Below, one piece after another: positions 34,073 to 45,715 of a stretch of 64,000 nt of DNA (positions within the stretch are counted from its first letter, which is position 1; each line of letters begins with the position of its first letter). A program made the translations under genes and the position numbers. This stretch comes from Telopea speciosissima. Lineage: Eukaryota; Streptophyta; Magnoliopsida; Proteales; Proteaceae. The notes beneath the pieces are model-generated. The model was given only the letters and a program-made list of their open reading frames with translations. It was not told where the DNA came from and made no database searches. Where the stretch lies: NCBI RefSeq assembly GCF_018873765.1, contig NC_057926.1, positions 56,185,378 through 56,249,377 on the forward strand, in the 5' to 3' direction.

Positions 34073-37000
34073 TATAAGGGTAAGGCAGTTTGTAACCAAC
34101 CCGGTTACAAAGCTTGTTTTAAAGCAATCACCCCAAGCCTATTTGGAACTACTAACCCTGCAAACAAATCCCTCACTGAAGGTCAGCATGCAAGGGAAGG
34201 ACCTCTCCATGCTCACTCTGAAATTCCAATTCCCATCTCATCTTATCAGCCAAGAATTATAAACCATTATTCCATCTTTAAAGATGGCGCTTGGAATTGT
34301 CACATCAAGGAGGAAGAGGTGCCATTATATGGGATCCTGGGGAAAAGTTTACAGCAGTTAAATGCAAATGGAGTGTCGGTTTTTCTGCAAATGCAATGGA
34401 GATGAAAACCATCCGACGGCCTCCTATTAGCTCACAGCCTTGGGTGTTGATAGACTAATCATATATTCCGACTGCTACTACCCGCCCGGCGATCGCTGGC
34501 TCTAAATGGATTACCGTCCTCCTGTGACTGGGCTGCTAGTACGTGGTCTCATACCAGATGTCCTCGCCATTTCTGATCTGCTCTCCTCTGTTTTTTTCCG
34601 CTTTATCAGCAGGAATTTAAACATATTTGCAGGCTAAGGATATCACGTGTTTGGTGGATTCATGCTCCACCCTTTACTGTGTGTAAATACCTCTTTACTA
34701 TCGTTGCCTGGGATTTATTTTCCCCATGGCAAATTTTGAATGAATTTTCTTTTTGACCCAAATATTTTTGTTTCCATTTTTACCCTTAAATTTCATATAA
34801 TCATTATTTTTAGAATCCCAGAGCCATCCCATCATCCTTTCATTGTTCAAATAAGATGGAAACCTTGTCGTAGCTCTTTCGTCTGGGCCGGTGCACATTG
34901 GCAGTGGATACTATGGACGTTGCTCACTGCTCACTTGGCATAGGATAAAGGGTCGAAATATTTGGAATCAGAGATATTTACTAGACAAGGCATATCTTTA
35001 CTAGACACAACATTTCATAATTTGCTTGTTGCTCTGTAAAACGTTTAATTTATTCATCCAGCCCTGAGCGGCAAATTCAGTACTTGGTTGAAAGACTTGT
35101 GTGGTTCCTTTCCCACCTTTAGATCACACCCACTACTTTTTAAGGGACCCAAGCTCAGACAAGCTTCCTGTGTTCAGGTTATAATCGAATAGAGGACATG
35201 TTTAAAGCAGAGATATTTTATTCCCCAATGTTGTACAGGTTCAAGAACAGATGCCTCTACAGGCTGAAAAAACAAAAATGATCGAGCTTCCAACAAATTT
35301 GCAGCGACATCGATTAAGCCCATCTCGTCCCTTAGCCTCTTGCCCAATCAATTTTGGAACTGAAACTGATACTTGTCTCAAAAATCTCTTACCTTCCCAA
35401 TCTAAACAAAAAAGGCTTCCTTCATGATTTTGTGCGAGGGTAAACCATTGAGCTTCGATGAGCTTCATAGCATACTTACTGAAATCTGTTTCATGGAAGT
35501 AAAGTTTTAACCATCTGGAGTTCAGTTTCTCTTATACAGTTTCTGACTTATTATGACCATTTCCATAAATACAATGAAGCTTTAAAAATTTTCAGAATGA
35601 TTCATCACGTACCGAGAGTTGCTTTCATTGCTGTTCTGTGAAACAGCCTGAAGGTGATGATAATGGGATAAGATGTAGTATATCAATATGACATACATCA
35701 ACATTGACACAGAAAGTGCAGCAACAACTCATGTCTCTTCTTGGTTTATTTCTCTGGTTCAAATCTGCAAATGGGTTTGATCTTCATGTCACTGTCACTT
35801 TTTATATTGTGCTCTGCACCAGAGGATATATATATATATTTCCTTGACATAGATGAAGACCTTTCCAAGTGAAAAAATGTTAGGACTTGGTCATTATCAC
35901 CATCGTCATATTTGTAAGCATTCATGGAGTCAGTGATAATCTGAGGAACACGTCATGGGCTCACCAACATTTTTAATGGCATCAGAAAGAAAGAACTAAC
36001 TGCCTTCAACATCAACAACTAAAACCTAGCTGTCCCTGTCCATGGAAACTACCTACCCAATGTTGTCCTATTTGAAAACTGAACAAACATCCATTACCAC
36101 ACCTTTGTGCTGATGATAGGTAGGCAGATTCAAGTCCCTGAAGCATGTTTTTGGAAATCAACTATTGATGGTGTATGTGCAATGCTTGGGAGAGAGCTTA
36201 AACATATCCAGAAAGTTTCCATTTAGGAGCACTTGCACTGTAAATCTTCTTTGCCGACAAATAATAAGAGGTTCCAATAATCAGAGAACCTTGCTTGCAT
36301 TTCAGCCACACCCATAATAGTGGGTTGCATGTCCAATCAGCTTCAAGCCTGTAGAATAGAAAAAGCGATTGATGGGGGAAAATGGGCTTGAATTTTTTTT
36401 GAAAATTGTTAGTAATATTCCACCCTTTTTTTATATGAAACATTTCAGAGAATAAATGGAAAAATGAGTGGATTCTTAATATTTGAAGGGTATGAATTAG
36501 TCAGAAAAACAGAAACAGGTAAAGTACAAAGCCTTCCCATTAATAACAATAGTTCCACAATACAGAGTGTCAACAATACAACAGCTCCACAAGCGTCACA
36601 AACCTCATGTGGGAATTCAATGTGACAAAATATATACAGAATGAACCCTTCATCTTTGATCGCGTGGCTGATATTTCTCATAGACTATACATATATACAG
36701 GGGGATGAATTGTGATTTACATTTGGCTTTCAGATGGGAGCGAATCTGTGACTCTATGTATCTGAAAAACTAACTGAACTGCAACTGAAAATCTTCCATT
36801 GATGATCCCTTGCTGAATTCTTCCCCAAGAGGATGAATCATGATGGATTTTGTGCCGCAAGAGCTCAGGTTTGAACCATTTAACTGATAGAAACTCCTCT
36901 ATTCAATCATCTAATGCACTTCTCATCCAGTATTTGATTGTGGCTGATGATGATCGCCTTCTCTCAGCTAGTTATTAGTGCACTCTTTACATCACATAGC

Positions 37001-37150
37001 TTGGGATCAATCAGATGGCTAACCTTCATTAAACACTTTTTCCTTTTCAACTTGCTTTACATGTCAGTGGTAAGGGATCAGTCAGAAGGCTAACCTTCAT
37101 TAAACACTTTTTCCTTTTCAACTTGCTTTACATGTCAGTGGTATCGTAGC
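34073..37150. other. Intergenic region before the RING-CH gene 3' end
   Basis: 34073-34125 carries a lone arm (GTAAGGCAGTTTGTAACC and CGGTTACAA) related to the TIR element at 234-1439. Nothing else is recognisable to 36500; the last several hundred bases before 37151 should hold the RING-CH 3' UTR. Short minus-strand frames at 35241, 36198 and 36445 look random. Confidence 0.4.
37003..37144 (+). repeat. 71-bp direct duplication in the RING-CH 3' region
   Basis: Two units of 71 bp start at 37003 and 37074 with GGGATCAATCAGATGGCTAA and GGGATCAGTCAGAAGGCTAA and are otherwise almost identical through CTTTACATGTCAGTGGTA. The second unit ends 7 bp before the stop codon at 37151, so both units lie in the presumed 3' UTR. 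Confidence 0.88.
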
Positions 37151-39967
37151 TTAGTAAACACGGATGACGTGTGGCTGGGACTGCAGATTAGGCTGCTGCT
37201 CATTTTCTTCATCAGATTCCGTGACAGACATGTGAGGCTCCTACATCAAAAGGTTGAAAAATAATGAAGTTTTATAAGTAATTAAATGGTGTTGGGGGTA
37301 AAAATTGTCCAAAGATACAAGTGATTGACAATACTTGTTGCTGTCGCCGACGATGTATGGTCGTTACTGCTCTCACCATTATATAGATTGGAAGAAGAAT
37401 CCCAGCAGTTCTCAATACCAGCAACTGTCAGATAATTAGAGAATGAAACGATTGAATAATTCACATATTAAAAGTATTTTTCAGTTTTATTGAAACAAAA
37501 GTTAAAACCAGCCAGACTTACTATTAATAGTGGAACGGAATACTCCCCAGCCCCACTAACCACGATTGGAAGCGTATGTCTTAGAACCAGGACAACCATG
37601 AACTGGATGAAGGAAAGGGGAAAAAGATACATAAATGATAAAAGAAAAGAACTGGTGTACTAAAGATTTGAAAAAAAAAAAAAAAAAAGGCTTAAGCGTC
37701 ATAATATGAATTCAACTAAAGAGCACATTATAGCTTGTGACCAGCCAGTAACTCAGTTTGTGTTCCCCATGGAATATATCTCCATGTATGTGCACGCACA
37801 CAAAAGAGAGAGAGAGAGAGAGTACAATTATAGCCACTATGCGGCAGCACAGCAGGCTTCTTGAAGTGGCAGCTGAATACTGATTATAGTCAGGATCCAA
37901 CAAATTACGGTCAGTTGCAACCATTGCTATAAATCGTGTATTATGCAGGTCCCTTCTGGAAATCTCCCAATTACCCCTGACAGACACATATAAGCATATA
38001 AGATGTCATGGTAACAGGAGCAACCAGAAGGTCCCTGGCCAGCGGTAGTGGCAATGTAGGTAAAGAAATATTAGATCAAATGTTACCTAAAGTTCATAGG
38101 AATAGCCCCATTACGAAACAACTTAGGTGGTGCTGTGTAACCTGGCTTAAATTGCTGAAATCTCACACATTCAACAGAAAGGAAGTTCAATATTATCAGT
38201 TGTCAGACAAACTCAGAGCATATATATATAAAAGACAATCAATTAAGAATAGAAGAAAAAGATTGACTACATTAGATGAGCAGCCAAAAATGGATCACCC
38301 ACCTTGTGGCATATCTCACATATGGTGTCACCCTTCTCATTGCACCACCTTTGGACACATCTGCGATGAGCATACTGCAACAAGCAAGAATTAGATGTGG
38401 CCAAGGCAGGAAATCAGATAAATCTCCATTAGAAAAATTAGATGTGACAAAGATGAAAGCCATTAGGAATAGATAAACGCAATATAGTGCCGTAACACCA
38501 TTTTAAACCAAAAAGAAATTAATACTTGGAAAAACAAAGAACTGTTAATAGTGAACTTTCTCAGATAACTGTTGGAATCTGAGTAGGGAGAGCACGATAT
38601 AGGAAACCCAAAATGTAGAATGTATAGCACAGAATAATTATTTTCATCCCATATATTGAAATAAACAACAATATCTCTCCCTAAATTTTACAAAATTGTA
38701 CATAAGGGAAAAAGATAAATGTCAATTTTTTTTATAGAAAACATGGAACTCATAATGAGATCTGTTCAAGACCCTTTTCTGCAAGGGGAAATATCAGTTC
38801 TCAACTCCACTGGGATAAAGTGCAGTACTTGAATATTTGTGCCACAGAACAGAAATATTCAGTACATATTAAGATTGGAACATAAAATACCTGAACTAAA
38901 ATAGAGTAAGACCTAGAGGTTACAGTTAAGCTCATAAGTCATAGAGACGAGAAAACTAAGTAATTTCCCCAGCTTAGAGAGTTGAGTTTCATGTATTTGT
39001 TTTTTAACTACTGTTTATATCATGAAGAGAGTCAAACGCTTGAATCAAGGAAGACATGGATTTCCCCAGCATTTATCAAAATTAAAATGGTCCTCAACCC
39101 CGAAGACTTGAAGCCAGTGGCTTGGACTTGAGACAGAGTTATTCAATGACATATCTACCATTCAAAACTTTTGAACAGAGATCGACATTAAGTCGGTTGA
39201 AATATTTGATTCTGACATGACATTTGAACAAAACTTATGACTAAAGGTCCTCATTCAGATTACGATTGAGATTATGATAGAGACTTGTTCCCAACAAAAG
39301 TCTCTGACTCTCTGTCCCATTCTCCATTGAATTGGTAAAACTTGTAATAGGAAACTTCGTAAGCCCCAAACAGAAACTTAAAACCCACCCCCACACCCCC
39401 CCCCCCCCCCAAAAAAAAAAAAAGCCGGGGGGGGTGGTCTTGAACAGATCTCTAATGGGTGAGGAAGAGAAGATCCAGAACTTCCTTGGAATTAAAAGGT
39501 TTCCTAAATGGTAATAGTTGAAAATTACAGATCAATATAAAGAAAGAAGCTCATAAGAAGTTGTAAAAAGCAGTATGACAGAGAGAAGCAATGAATCAAA
39601 TTGTTAAAAGATGAACCCATAATTCAACATTCTAACCTATGAAAAGAACCATTGGATTAGTGATGCAGAACTATTTCAATTAGAGAGAAGATTATAGAAA
39701 AAAAAAACTAACCTTCAAGCTGCCACAGCAAGAGCAGGGTGTCTCCATGTTTGAATCTTCGTCCTCATCATGGCAAATTCTGCACTCCACCAATTTCCTC
39801 GGGGACAACCCATGATTGAAATCCCTACTAGGGGAAGAAATTTCTGTGGTTGTGGCTTCAACAGCCGAGGGACTGGTTTCTGAAGACCTGTTTCTGCTCT
39901 CAATTGCAGCTTCTAGGGTCGATTCAGTGAGTAACCGATCCACCAGCAGCACAAAGTGATCCCCCAT
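37151..39967 (-). CDS. RING-CH (RINGv) membrane E3 ubiquitin ligase
   Basis: Minus-strand exons 39713-39967, 38303-38374, 38087-38154, 37826-37976, 37522-37602, 37335-37424 and 37151-37240 give 268 residues with GT-AG junctions and closed phases. The RING-CH finger (C4HC3) spans 62-107: C62-R-I-C65, C78-S-C80, H88, C91, C104-E-I-C107. It is followed by QFKPGYTAPP, the NWEISRRDLHN motif of the plant family (DUF3675), and two membrane segments (about 172-198 and 203-228, including LRTAGILLPIYIMVRAV). The tail is acidic and Gln-rich, ending in VIRVY. Such MARCH-like ligases ubiquitinate membrane cargo; substrate unknown. Start chosen at MGDHFVLLVD, the family's usual N-terminus. Confidence 0.92.
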
Positions 39968-41460
39968 CTTCAGATAACACTCAAGAAATAGGTGAAGAAG
40001 AAAGGTATATATAAAAACCAGGAAGAGACCCTTTGAGCAAACCTTTGATTATTCATCGAAGGTCCTGAGAAAACAAAACGATCTAAACAAAACTTAAAAT
40101 GGTAAAATTAAGAACCTACCACACATAAATAGAAATAAAAAGAATGATGACAGAATTTAGGAAAACAATCAGACGAGAGAGAGAGACGATGATAATTTTT
40201 GCAACATAAAATAAGCCGCCCTGGAGGGCTAAAATGAAAATCCGAGAGGAAAAGAGTTCCTTTACAAGAATAAAAAAGAAGGAATGGAACTTGACCAGGT
40301 TTCAGAAAATCATTTAAATAAACTTAAAAAAAAAACAAAAAGACGAGAGCTGAAGTAGGGAAAGGAACGGAAGGAAATAAGACGAAAATTAAAAAGGGAA
40401 CACCTATATTAGTAATTAACTATGAACAACAGATCGAAAACCTTTAATGACAGCAGCCTTGAAAACGCAACATCCAACAATGAAAGAGGATAGAACCAAA
40501 ACCACGCTGAGAACGAGGAAAGTGACGGAATCCCCAAATTCAAAAAGTACGCCTAACAACCCAGGAAAAACTTCTAAATCTCAGAAAAACTAAGTACCCA
40601 AAACGAGAAACAGAGAGAAAAACAATTTTTTTTTTTTTTTTGGTAAAAGAGAAAAACAAATTTAAAACAGACCCAGATGGGCACGAACCAAAAAAAAAAA
40701 GAAAACAGGTCGCTTGATCAATCAAAAACCACTGATATTACGTTAACTCTAGAGTTGCAGGTTAAGAATGCTATCTTTGAGGGAAAGAAGAAGAAGAAGA
40801 AAAGAGAATAAGGTAGATATTTGCTTCCCTTTCCATTGATACACATATATATTATCTATAGGACACGAAATAACCACTCTGATTCCTTGACATCCAATAT
40901 TCCCTCTCAATTATTTTCCCGTTACCTTGTCAATTCTACACGTAATTATTCAGAAAGATGGGACGTCTTCTGCTCCTGGGTGTTCGTCGTGGAATACCTT
41001 CCACTTCCTCACCACTGGACGTGTCAGCAGGGCCTTCACCAGGTGTAGCCGTAACAACTGACCATGTAAGAAAGTCGAGAAACTAAAAAACATTAACAAG
41101 AGCAGTAGATATATACAGGAGCATGAAAGACGAAACAGAGAAGCAGAAGAAGAGGCTTACAAAGAGAGAGGTTCGGATTCCTTCCCGGAAAGAAAGCTCT
41201 TCTCTGGGTTTCTTCGAAATCTCTGTTTTATACAACGAAGCAAGAGATTGAGTGTCGTCGTTATCGGAATACAAACATAATCCAGAAACAAATCCTCATC
41301 TCTATCTCTCTCAAGTTTGAATCTCCTTCGCATCTGTGTAGGCTATGACTGCCACGATTCCATAGCTTTTCACCGGTTTTGCCGTTAAAATCCCCGATGC
41401 TTGTGCCTCTGTGGCCACAACTCTCCAACCATACAAATTTATAGAATCCCAGAGGGAGCA
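39968..41460 (-). promoter_or_regulatory. RING-CH 5' leader, probable leader intron and promoter
   Basis: A GTAAGC donor (minus strand) lies at 41155-41160 after a CT/GA-rich leader-like exon (about 41161-41330), and the coding exon begins at 39967, so a 5'-UTR intron of about 1.1 kb is likely. The interval has no coding frame. Expression data would fix the start. Confidence 0.45.
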
Positions 41461-42233
41461 TTTTGAGATGGGCTACCAGATTTTAGTCCCATTTAGTTGT
41501 AGGGCCCACAGTAGGTTACCGTTCAGTTTGAGAAGTGGGCCCATTCTGACTGGATGGAGGACCCAAGCCCATCAGAAGCTAAGGATTTGTAGATATATAC
41601 AATAAGTGCTGTCATGGGTGTAACCTATAATTTATCATTTTATCTCTTTATTTAATTTGGATGAAACATAATTGGGCTTCTCCATTATTCTGAATTTCTG
41701 AGTGCTAAGTGCATTGATTTCCATCAATTAAGTGTGGGATGTCGATGTTGTGGATGGGGACTTGGACAAATAATACCAGAAATATCGGCCCAATAGTCTA
41801 CAACATGATTATAATATGGGTACCGGGATTCGTATTAGCCTTGGTTGATATCAAAATAGATACTAATACATATTTGATATGATTTGTCCAACATTACAAT
41901 AGATTTTTCATTTTTGACAGATTTTTTCTTAATAAGAATTGTTCCACCGATATGGGATCAGTCATGTATCAATATCAGCATCGGTATATTAAGTATCAGT
42001 TTGAAGTTAGGTTGGATATATGGAGCCTTGGAAGCTAAAACCCATGCATGATTTATAGGGTAAAAAGTAAGGGTATCAAAAACTGGCCTACACTGGTAGC
42101 CCGATCGGTATAGATCGATTAGTAAATAGTCTGGTGCTGGGCCTAGATCGATTATTATTCAGATATTTACGGTGCTTGGTTGTAGCCTGATGGGCATCTG
42201 ATTGGGATCGACCGACATGCATAGGCGTAGCCA
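41461..42233. other. Intergenic, dispersed-repeat DNA
   Basis: 41770-42010 contains the GATACC/GATATC-rich repeat also seen at 19705-19860 and 46565-46790. 42066-42233 begins AAGGGTATCAAAAACTGGCC, a hAT-end-like sequence of the kind seen at 18643 and 61569. No gene. Confidence 0.4.
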
Positions 42234-42241
42234 ATTGGGAC

Positions 42242-42975
42242 CTTAGTTAGTAAAGTCGCGTATCATACGCGTATTATACGCGTTCCCGTATTTTTAAACG
42301 TATAATATTCCCGTCCCCGTATTTTCCCGTATTTTTATAAAAAAAACACGTTTTTTAAGCAAGCACGTATTATACTCGAATAATACATGTATTATACGTT
42401 TTTTTTTTAAAAAAAAAATTATCCAAAAGATTAGAATTTAGGGAAACGATTTCACTTTCCCTTTCGTCCCTTTCGATTTGCGTTGAACATCCAACCGTAG
42501 CAGGCAAAAGTAGCCGCCCTCCATCTCCAATCATCCTCGCCATCTCCGTTCAACAAAGCGGCACTTAAGTCTTGTACTCTCCTCTTGTTTCTCTGGTCTT
42601 TCAACTTGCTCATGTCATTTTCAGACAATCTACATTCATTTCTTGTAGATTATTGATATTTTGGTATGTTAAATGATAATCTTAGAGATGTTATATAGCA
42701 TATTATATTATTGTGTTTATTTTAGTTAATAAAATCATGATATTATTTTGTTTATTAGGTGGTGAATGCATGTTATATAATGAATATATGTCCGTTTTTT
42801 TTAAAGTATTATTGCCGTCTATGCCGTATTATATCCGTATTAAACGTATACCGTATTATTACCGTATGCATTTTATGAAGCCGGATTTTTGAAAAGTATT
42901 ATTACCGTCTAATCCGTTTAACTGCCGTACGTATCCGTTCCCGTTCAATTGCCGTTCCCAAACTTACTAACTAAG
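42242..42975. mobile_element. Non-autonomous hAT-like element, 734 bp
   Basis: Identical 8-bp duplications ATTGGGAC flank the element (42234-42241 and 42976-42983). Terminal inverted repeats read CTTAGTTAGTAA at both ends. Subterminal regions are packed with short repeats: CGTATTATACG, CCCGTATTTT, CCGTATTA and GCCGT on the two sides. The middle (42450-42750) is AT-rich and non-coding. The 8-bp duplication and repeated subterminal words are hAT traits; the partner transposase is not in this window. Confidence 0.82.
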
Positions 42976-43609
42976 ATTGGGACTGACCATTTATTGCCTC
43001 GTTTATAGCTTGAGCAACTCGTTTATGGTCCGTTTACTGTTCATTTATAGCCTAATTACCTATTTAAAGATCGATTATAGCCATGTTAACTTGAACCTGA
43101 TACATACCGGTAATCAACAAACCTAATATAAACATGTCTATGCCTAGCCTAGCCTATGGGGCTCGATTACCTAAACGATATGGTAACAGTGTGGAGCTTT
43201 AAATTGATTGATACCAATTATGCTTGATTGGATTGATGGGATGACACACCTCCTTTAAAAAAGAGGTGAAAGTTTTTCGTCACCCATTATAAAATTTCTT
43301 AATCCATTTTGATTTGACTTGTGATTGGACATGTAGATAGATGCACATACATGTGAGAGACAATCCCCTATGGTATTTTTGTTCTTTACAAGGGCAAGTG
43401 GGGCATTTATGAAAACAAAATAAACATATCATTGGCTCCGAGATGTACGTTCTCTTGCACGTACGTGCATATGATCCATTGTAATCATTTTCACCCCTAT
43501 TGCCGAAGGTCCGAAGTACCCTTCTTTGATTGAATTAGAAAGTCAGATCCCACGGTTGAAGGGATTCTCTTGACAACTCATTCGAAAGAGGGGGTTTTTG
43601 TGAGAAGTG

Positions 43610-43779
43610 GGGATCAAGATCGTCTCCAGGGAGCCCAATGTCCAGGGTGCTGCCAGGGGGCATCCAGTGGTCAAGCTGTGCGGCACACATCTCAGCGTAC
43701 GCCTAGGGATGTGTACGGCACAATCCAACAGCTGGCAGCACCCTGGGCGCGCTGGGCTCCCTAGAGATGAGCTAAATTC
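43610..43779. repeat. Hairpin MITE, 170 bp
   Basis: Left arm CTCCAGGGAGCCCA, CCAGGGTGCTGCCAG and CCGTACA-like words are matched by the reverse complement of the right arm (CTCTAGGGAGCCCAG, CCCAGGGTGCTGCCAG). GAGAAGTG flanks both ends (43602-43609 and 43780-43787), an 8-bp target duplication. It ends a few bases before the Pack-MULE at 43790. Confidence 0.82.
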
Positions 43780-44040
43780 GAGAAGTGAGGGTGGGGGGGG
43801 GGATTTTTTTCCTCGAAGGTTCCCTCACACATACGGTTGTGAGGTTCTCTTTATGGATGTTCGACTCGTGTCAGAGAGAAATCCAACGGTTGTGAGGTGA
43901 AATACACTTCACGATGGTGGTTCCCAAACAACGAATGACTCTCTCCTCTCTCCACTCTTTCCTCAAAACCACTATCTTCTCTCTCCTCTCTCCACTCTAT
44001 CCTCAAAACCACTCTCTTCTCTCCTCTCTCCACGTTTGCA

Positions 44041-45470
44041 GTTTCTCAATGAAACTGCAACTCTCACGTCTCCTCTTTCCCACTCTCGTCTCTCTCCTCT
44101 CTCTATACTATTTCCAAAAAATCAACAAAGAGCTCGCCTTGGAGAAACTCCGGTGAAGCCGATGGCTGTTATCCTTCCTTCTTTCTCCATCCATCAGTCC
44201 TTGGTGGTTCCATAAACGATATTCCATCCTCCACCGTTTGGATCTTCGATTCTCGATTCAGTCGATGGGAAATCGGTCCCAAAATGTGTGTCGGTAGGGA
44301 ATTCGCCACTGTTGATGTTCTCAATGGGAAAATTTATGTCATGGGAGGTTGCTTGGTGGATTCCTGGGCTCGATCTACTAATTGGGCGGAAGTGTACCGA
44401 CTGAGCTCAATTTGGGGTGGAGGGGGAGAGCTGCTGTTGTTGATGGGGTTTTGTATTGCTATGATTATTTGGGGAAAATCAGGGGTTATGACGTGAAGGA
44501 GGGCATATGGAAGGAATTGAAAGGTGTGCAGAAGGATTTGCCCAAGTTCTTATGTGGTGCGACAAATAACACCTCACTAATCCTCTTCCGTCCATAATTA
44601 TCTTATTATGTCTTAACTAACGGGCTTTCTTTGTTTATTGGATTTGAAATCATCCAATTTCGATTCTGTGGAATCATTCATATCCTCTTATAAAAGTTTA
44701 GAAGGAAGGCAGGATTAATTGATCAAGCGGCAGAAGAGTGACGATCAATCACTCTCGCTCCACTACAGGTACTCCAACATGTGTTTGTGTTTTTTTTTTT
44801 TCAAAAAATGTTTTTGGTTGTTGGTTTTACTTGTATGAATAAATAATAATTTCATGTATTAGCAGGTTGCTGTTGTTGATGGGGTTTTGTATTGCTATAA
44901 TTATTTGGGGAAAATCAGGGGTTACGACGTGAAGGAGGGCATATGGAAGGAATTGAAAGGTGTGCAGAAGGATTTGCCCAAGTTCTTATGTGGTGCGACG
45001 AATAACACCTCACTAATCCTCTTCCGTCCATAATTATCTTATTATGTCTTAACTAACGGGCTTTCCTTGTTTATTGGATTTGCAATCATCCAATTTCGAT
45101 TATGTGGAATCATTCATATCCTCTTATAAAAGTTTAGAAGGAAGGCAGGATTAATGGATCAAGCGGAAGAAGAGTGACGATCGATCACTCTCGCTCCACT
45201 ACAGGTACTCTCCAACATGTGTTTGTGTTTTTTTTTTTTTCAAAAAACGTTTTTGGTTGTTGGTTTTACTTGTATGAATAAATAATAATTTCATGTATTA
45301 GCAGGTTGCTAAGTTATTAGCATGGCTTTCCTTCTCGACTGTGGCAATATAAAGTGTTCTTGGCGGCGGCAACGGTGGTGGTGAAGAACACCAGTAGTGC
45401 TAGTTTCCATAATTTCAAGAATAAATTGGTTGCACTTCCAGAGGACGTCATGAGGTTGGTTCTAAGCAAA
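44041..45470 (+). pseudogene. Captured F-box/kelch-repeat gene fragments
   Basis: Inside the Pack-MULE, 44225-44400 reads STVWIFDSRFSRWEIGPKM then NGKIYVMGGCLVDSWARS and NWAEVY, a kelch repeat as in plant F-box/kelch proteins. In another frame 44410-44530 gives [20 protein letters not shown] and [12 protein letters not shown], the next kelch-type strand set. 45431-45465 reads KLVALPEDVMRLVLS, F-box-like. The frames are not continuous and an intron-like stretch lies between pieces, so I read a captured, decayed genomic fragment and not a gene. Confidence 0.65.
44433..45302 (+). repeat. 435-bp tandem duplication inside the Pack-MULE
   Basis: Two nearly identical units start at 44433 and 44868 with GCTGTTGTTGATGGGGTTTT and both end in ATTTCATGTATTAGCAGGTT. 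Differences are a handful of substitutions and one small indel, so the duplication is much younger than the divergence of the TIR arms. Confidence 0.88.
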
Positions 45471-45517
45471 CGTGGAGAGAGGAGAGAGAAGAGAGTGGTT
45501 TTAAGGATACAGTGGAG

Positions 45518-45554
<37 letters not shown>

Positions 45555-45715
45555 GAGAGAGAGAGTCACTCGTTGTTTGGGAACCACTATCGTGAAGTGT
45601 ATTTCACCTCACAACCGTTGGATCTAACACGTGTCGAACATCCGTAAAAAGAACCTCACAACCGTATGGGTGAAGGAACCTTAGAGGAAAAAAATCCAGG
45701 TGGGGGGGGGGGGGG

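Larger units (their letters stand above)
43790..45715. mobile_element. Pack-MULE-like element with F-box/kelch fragments, 1.9 kb
   Basis: Long inverted arms: left about 43801-44035, right about 45468-45700. Matching words, left versus reverse-complemented right: GGATTTTTTTCCTC, CATACGGTTGTGAGGTTCT, CCAACGGTTGTGAGGTGAAA, TACACTTCACGAT, GTGGTTCCCAAACAACGA. Both outer flanks are (A)GGTGGGGGG-like G-tracts, which would suit a 9-bp duplication in a G run. The interior holds host-like gene pieces and an internal 435-bp tandem duplication. No transposase. Confidence 0.8.

Noticed and set aside
34698-35468. Short minus-strand frames near 34.7-35.5 kb
   Set aside because: No motif, no splice-compatible neighbours, and AT-rich composition like the surroundings.
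41161-41605. Short frames near the RING-CH promoter
   Set aside because: They overlap the inferred leader exon and upstream region; no conserved protein seen.
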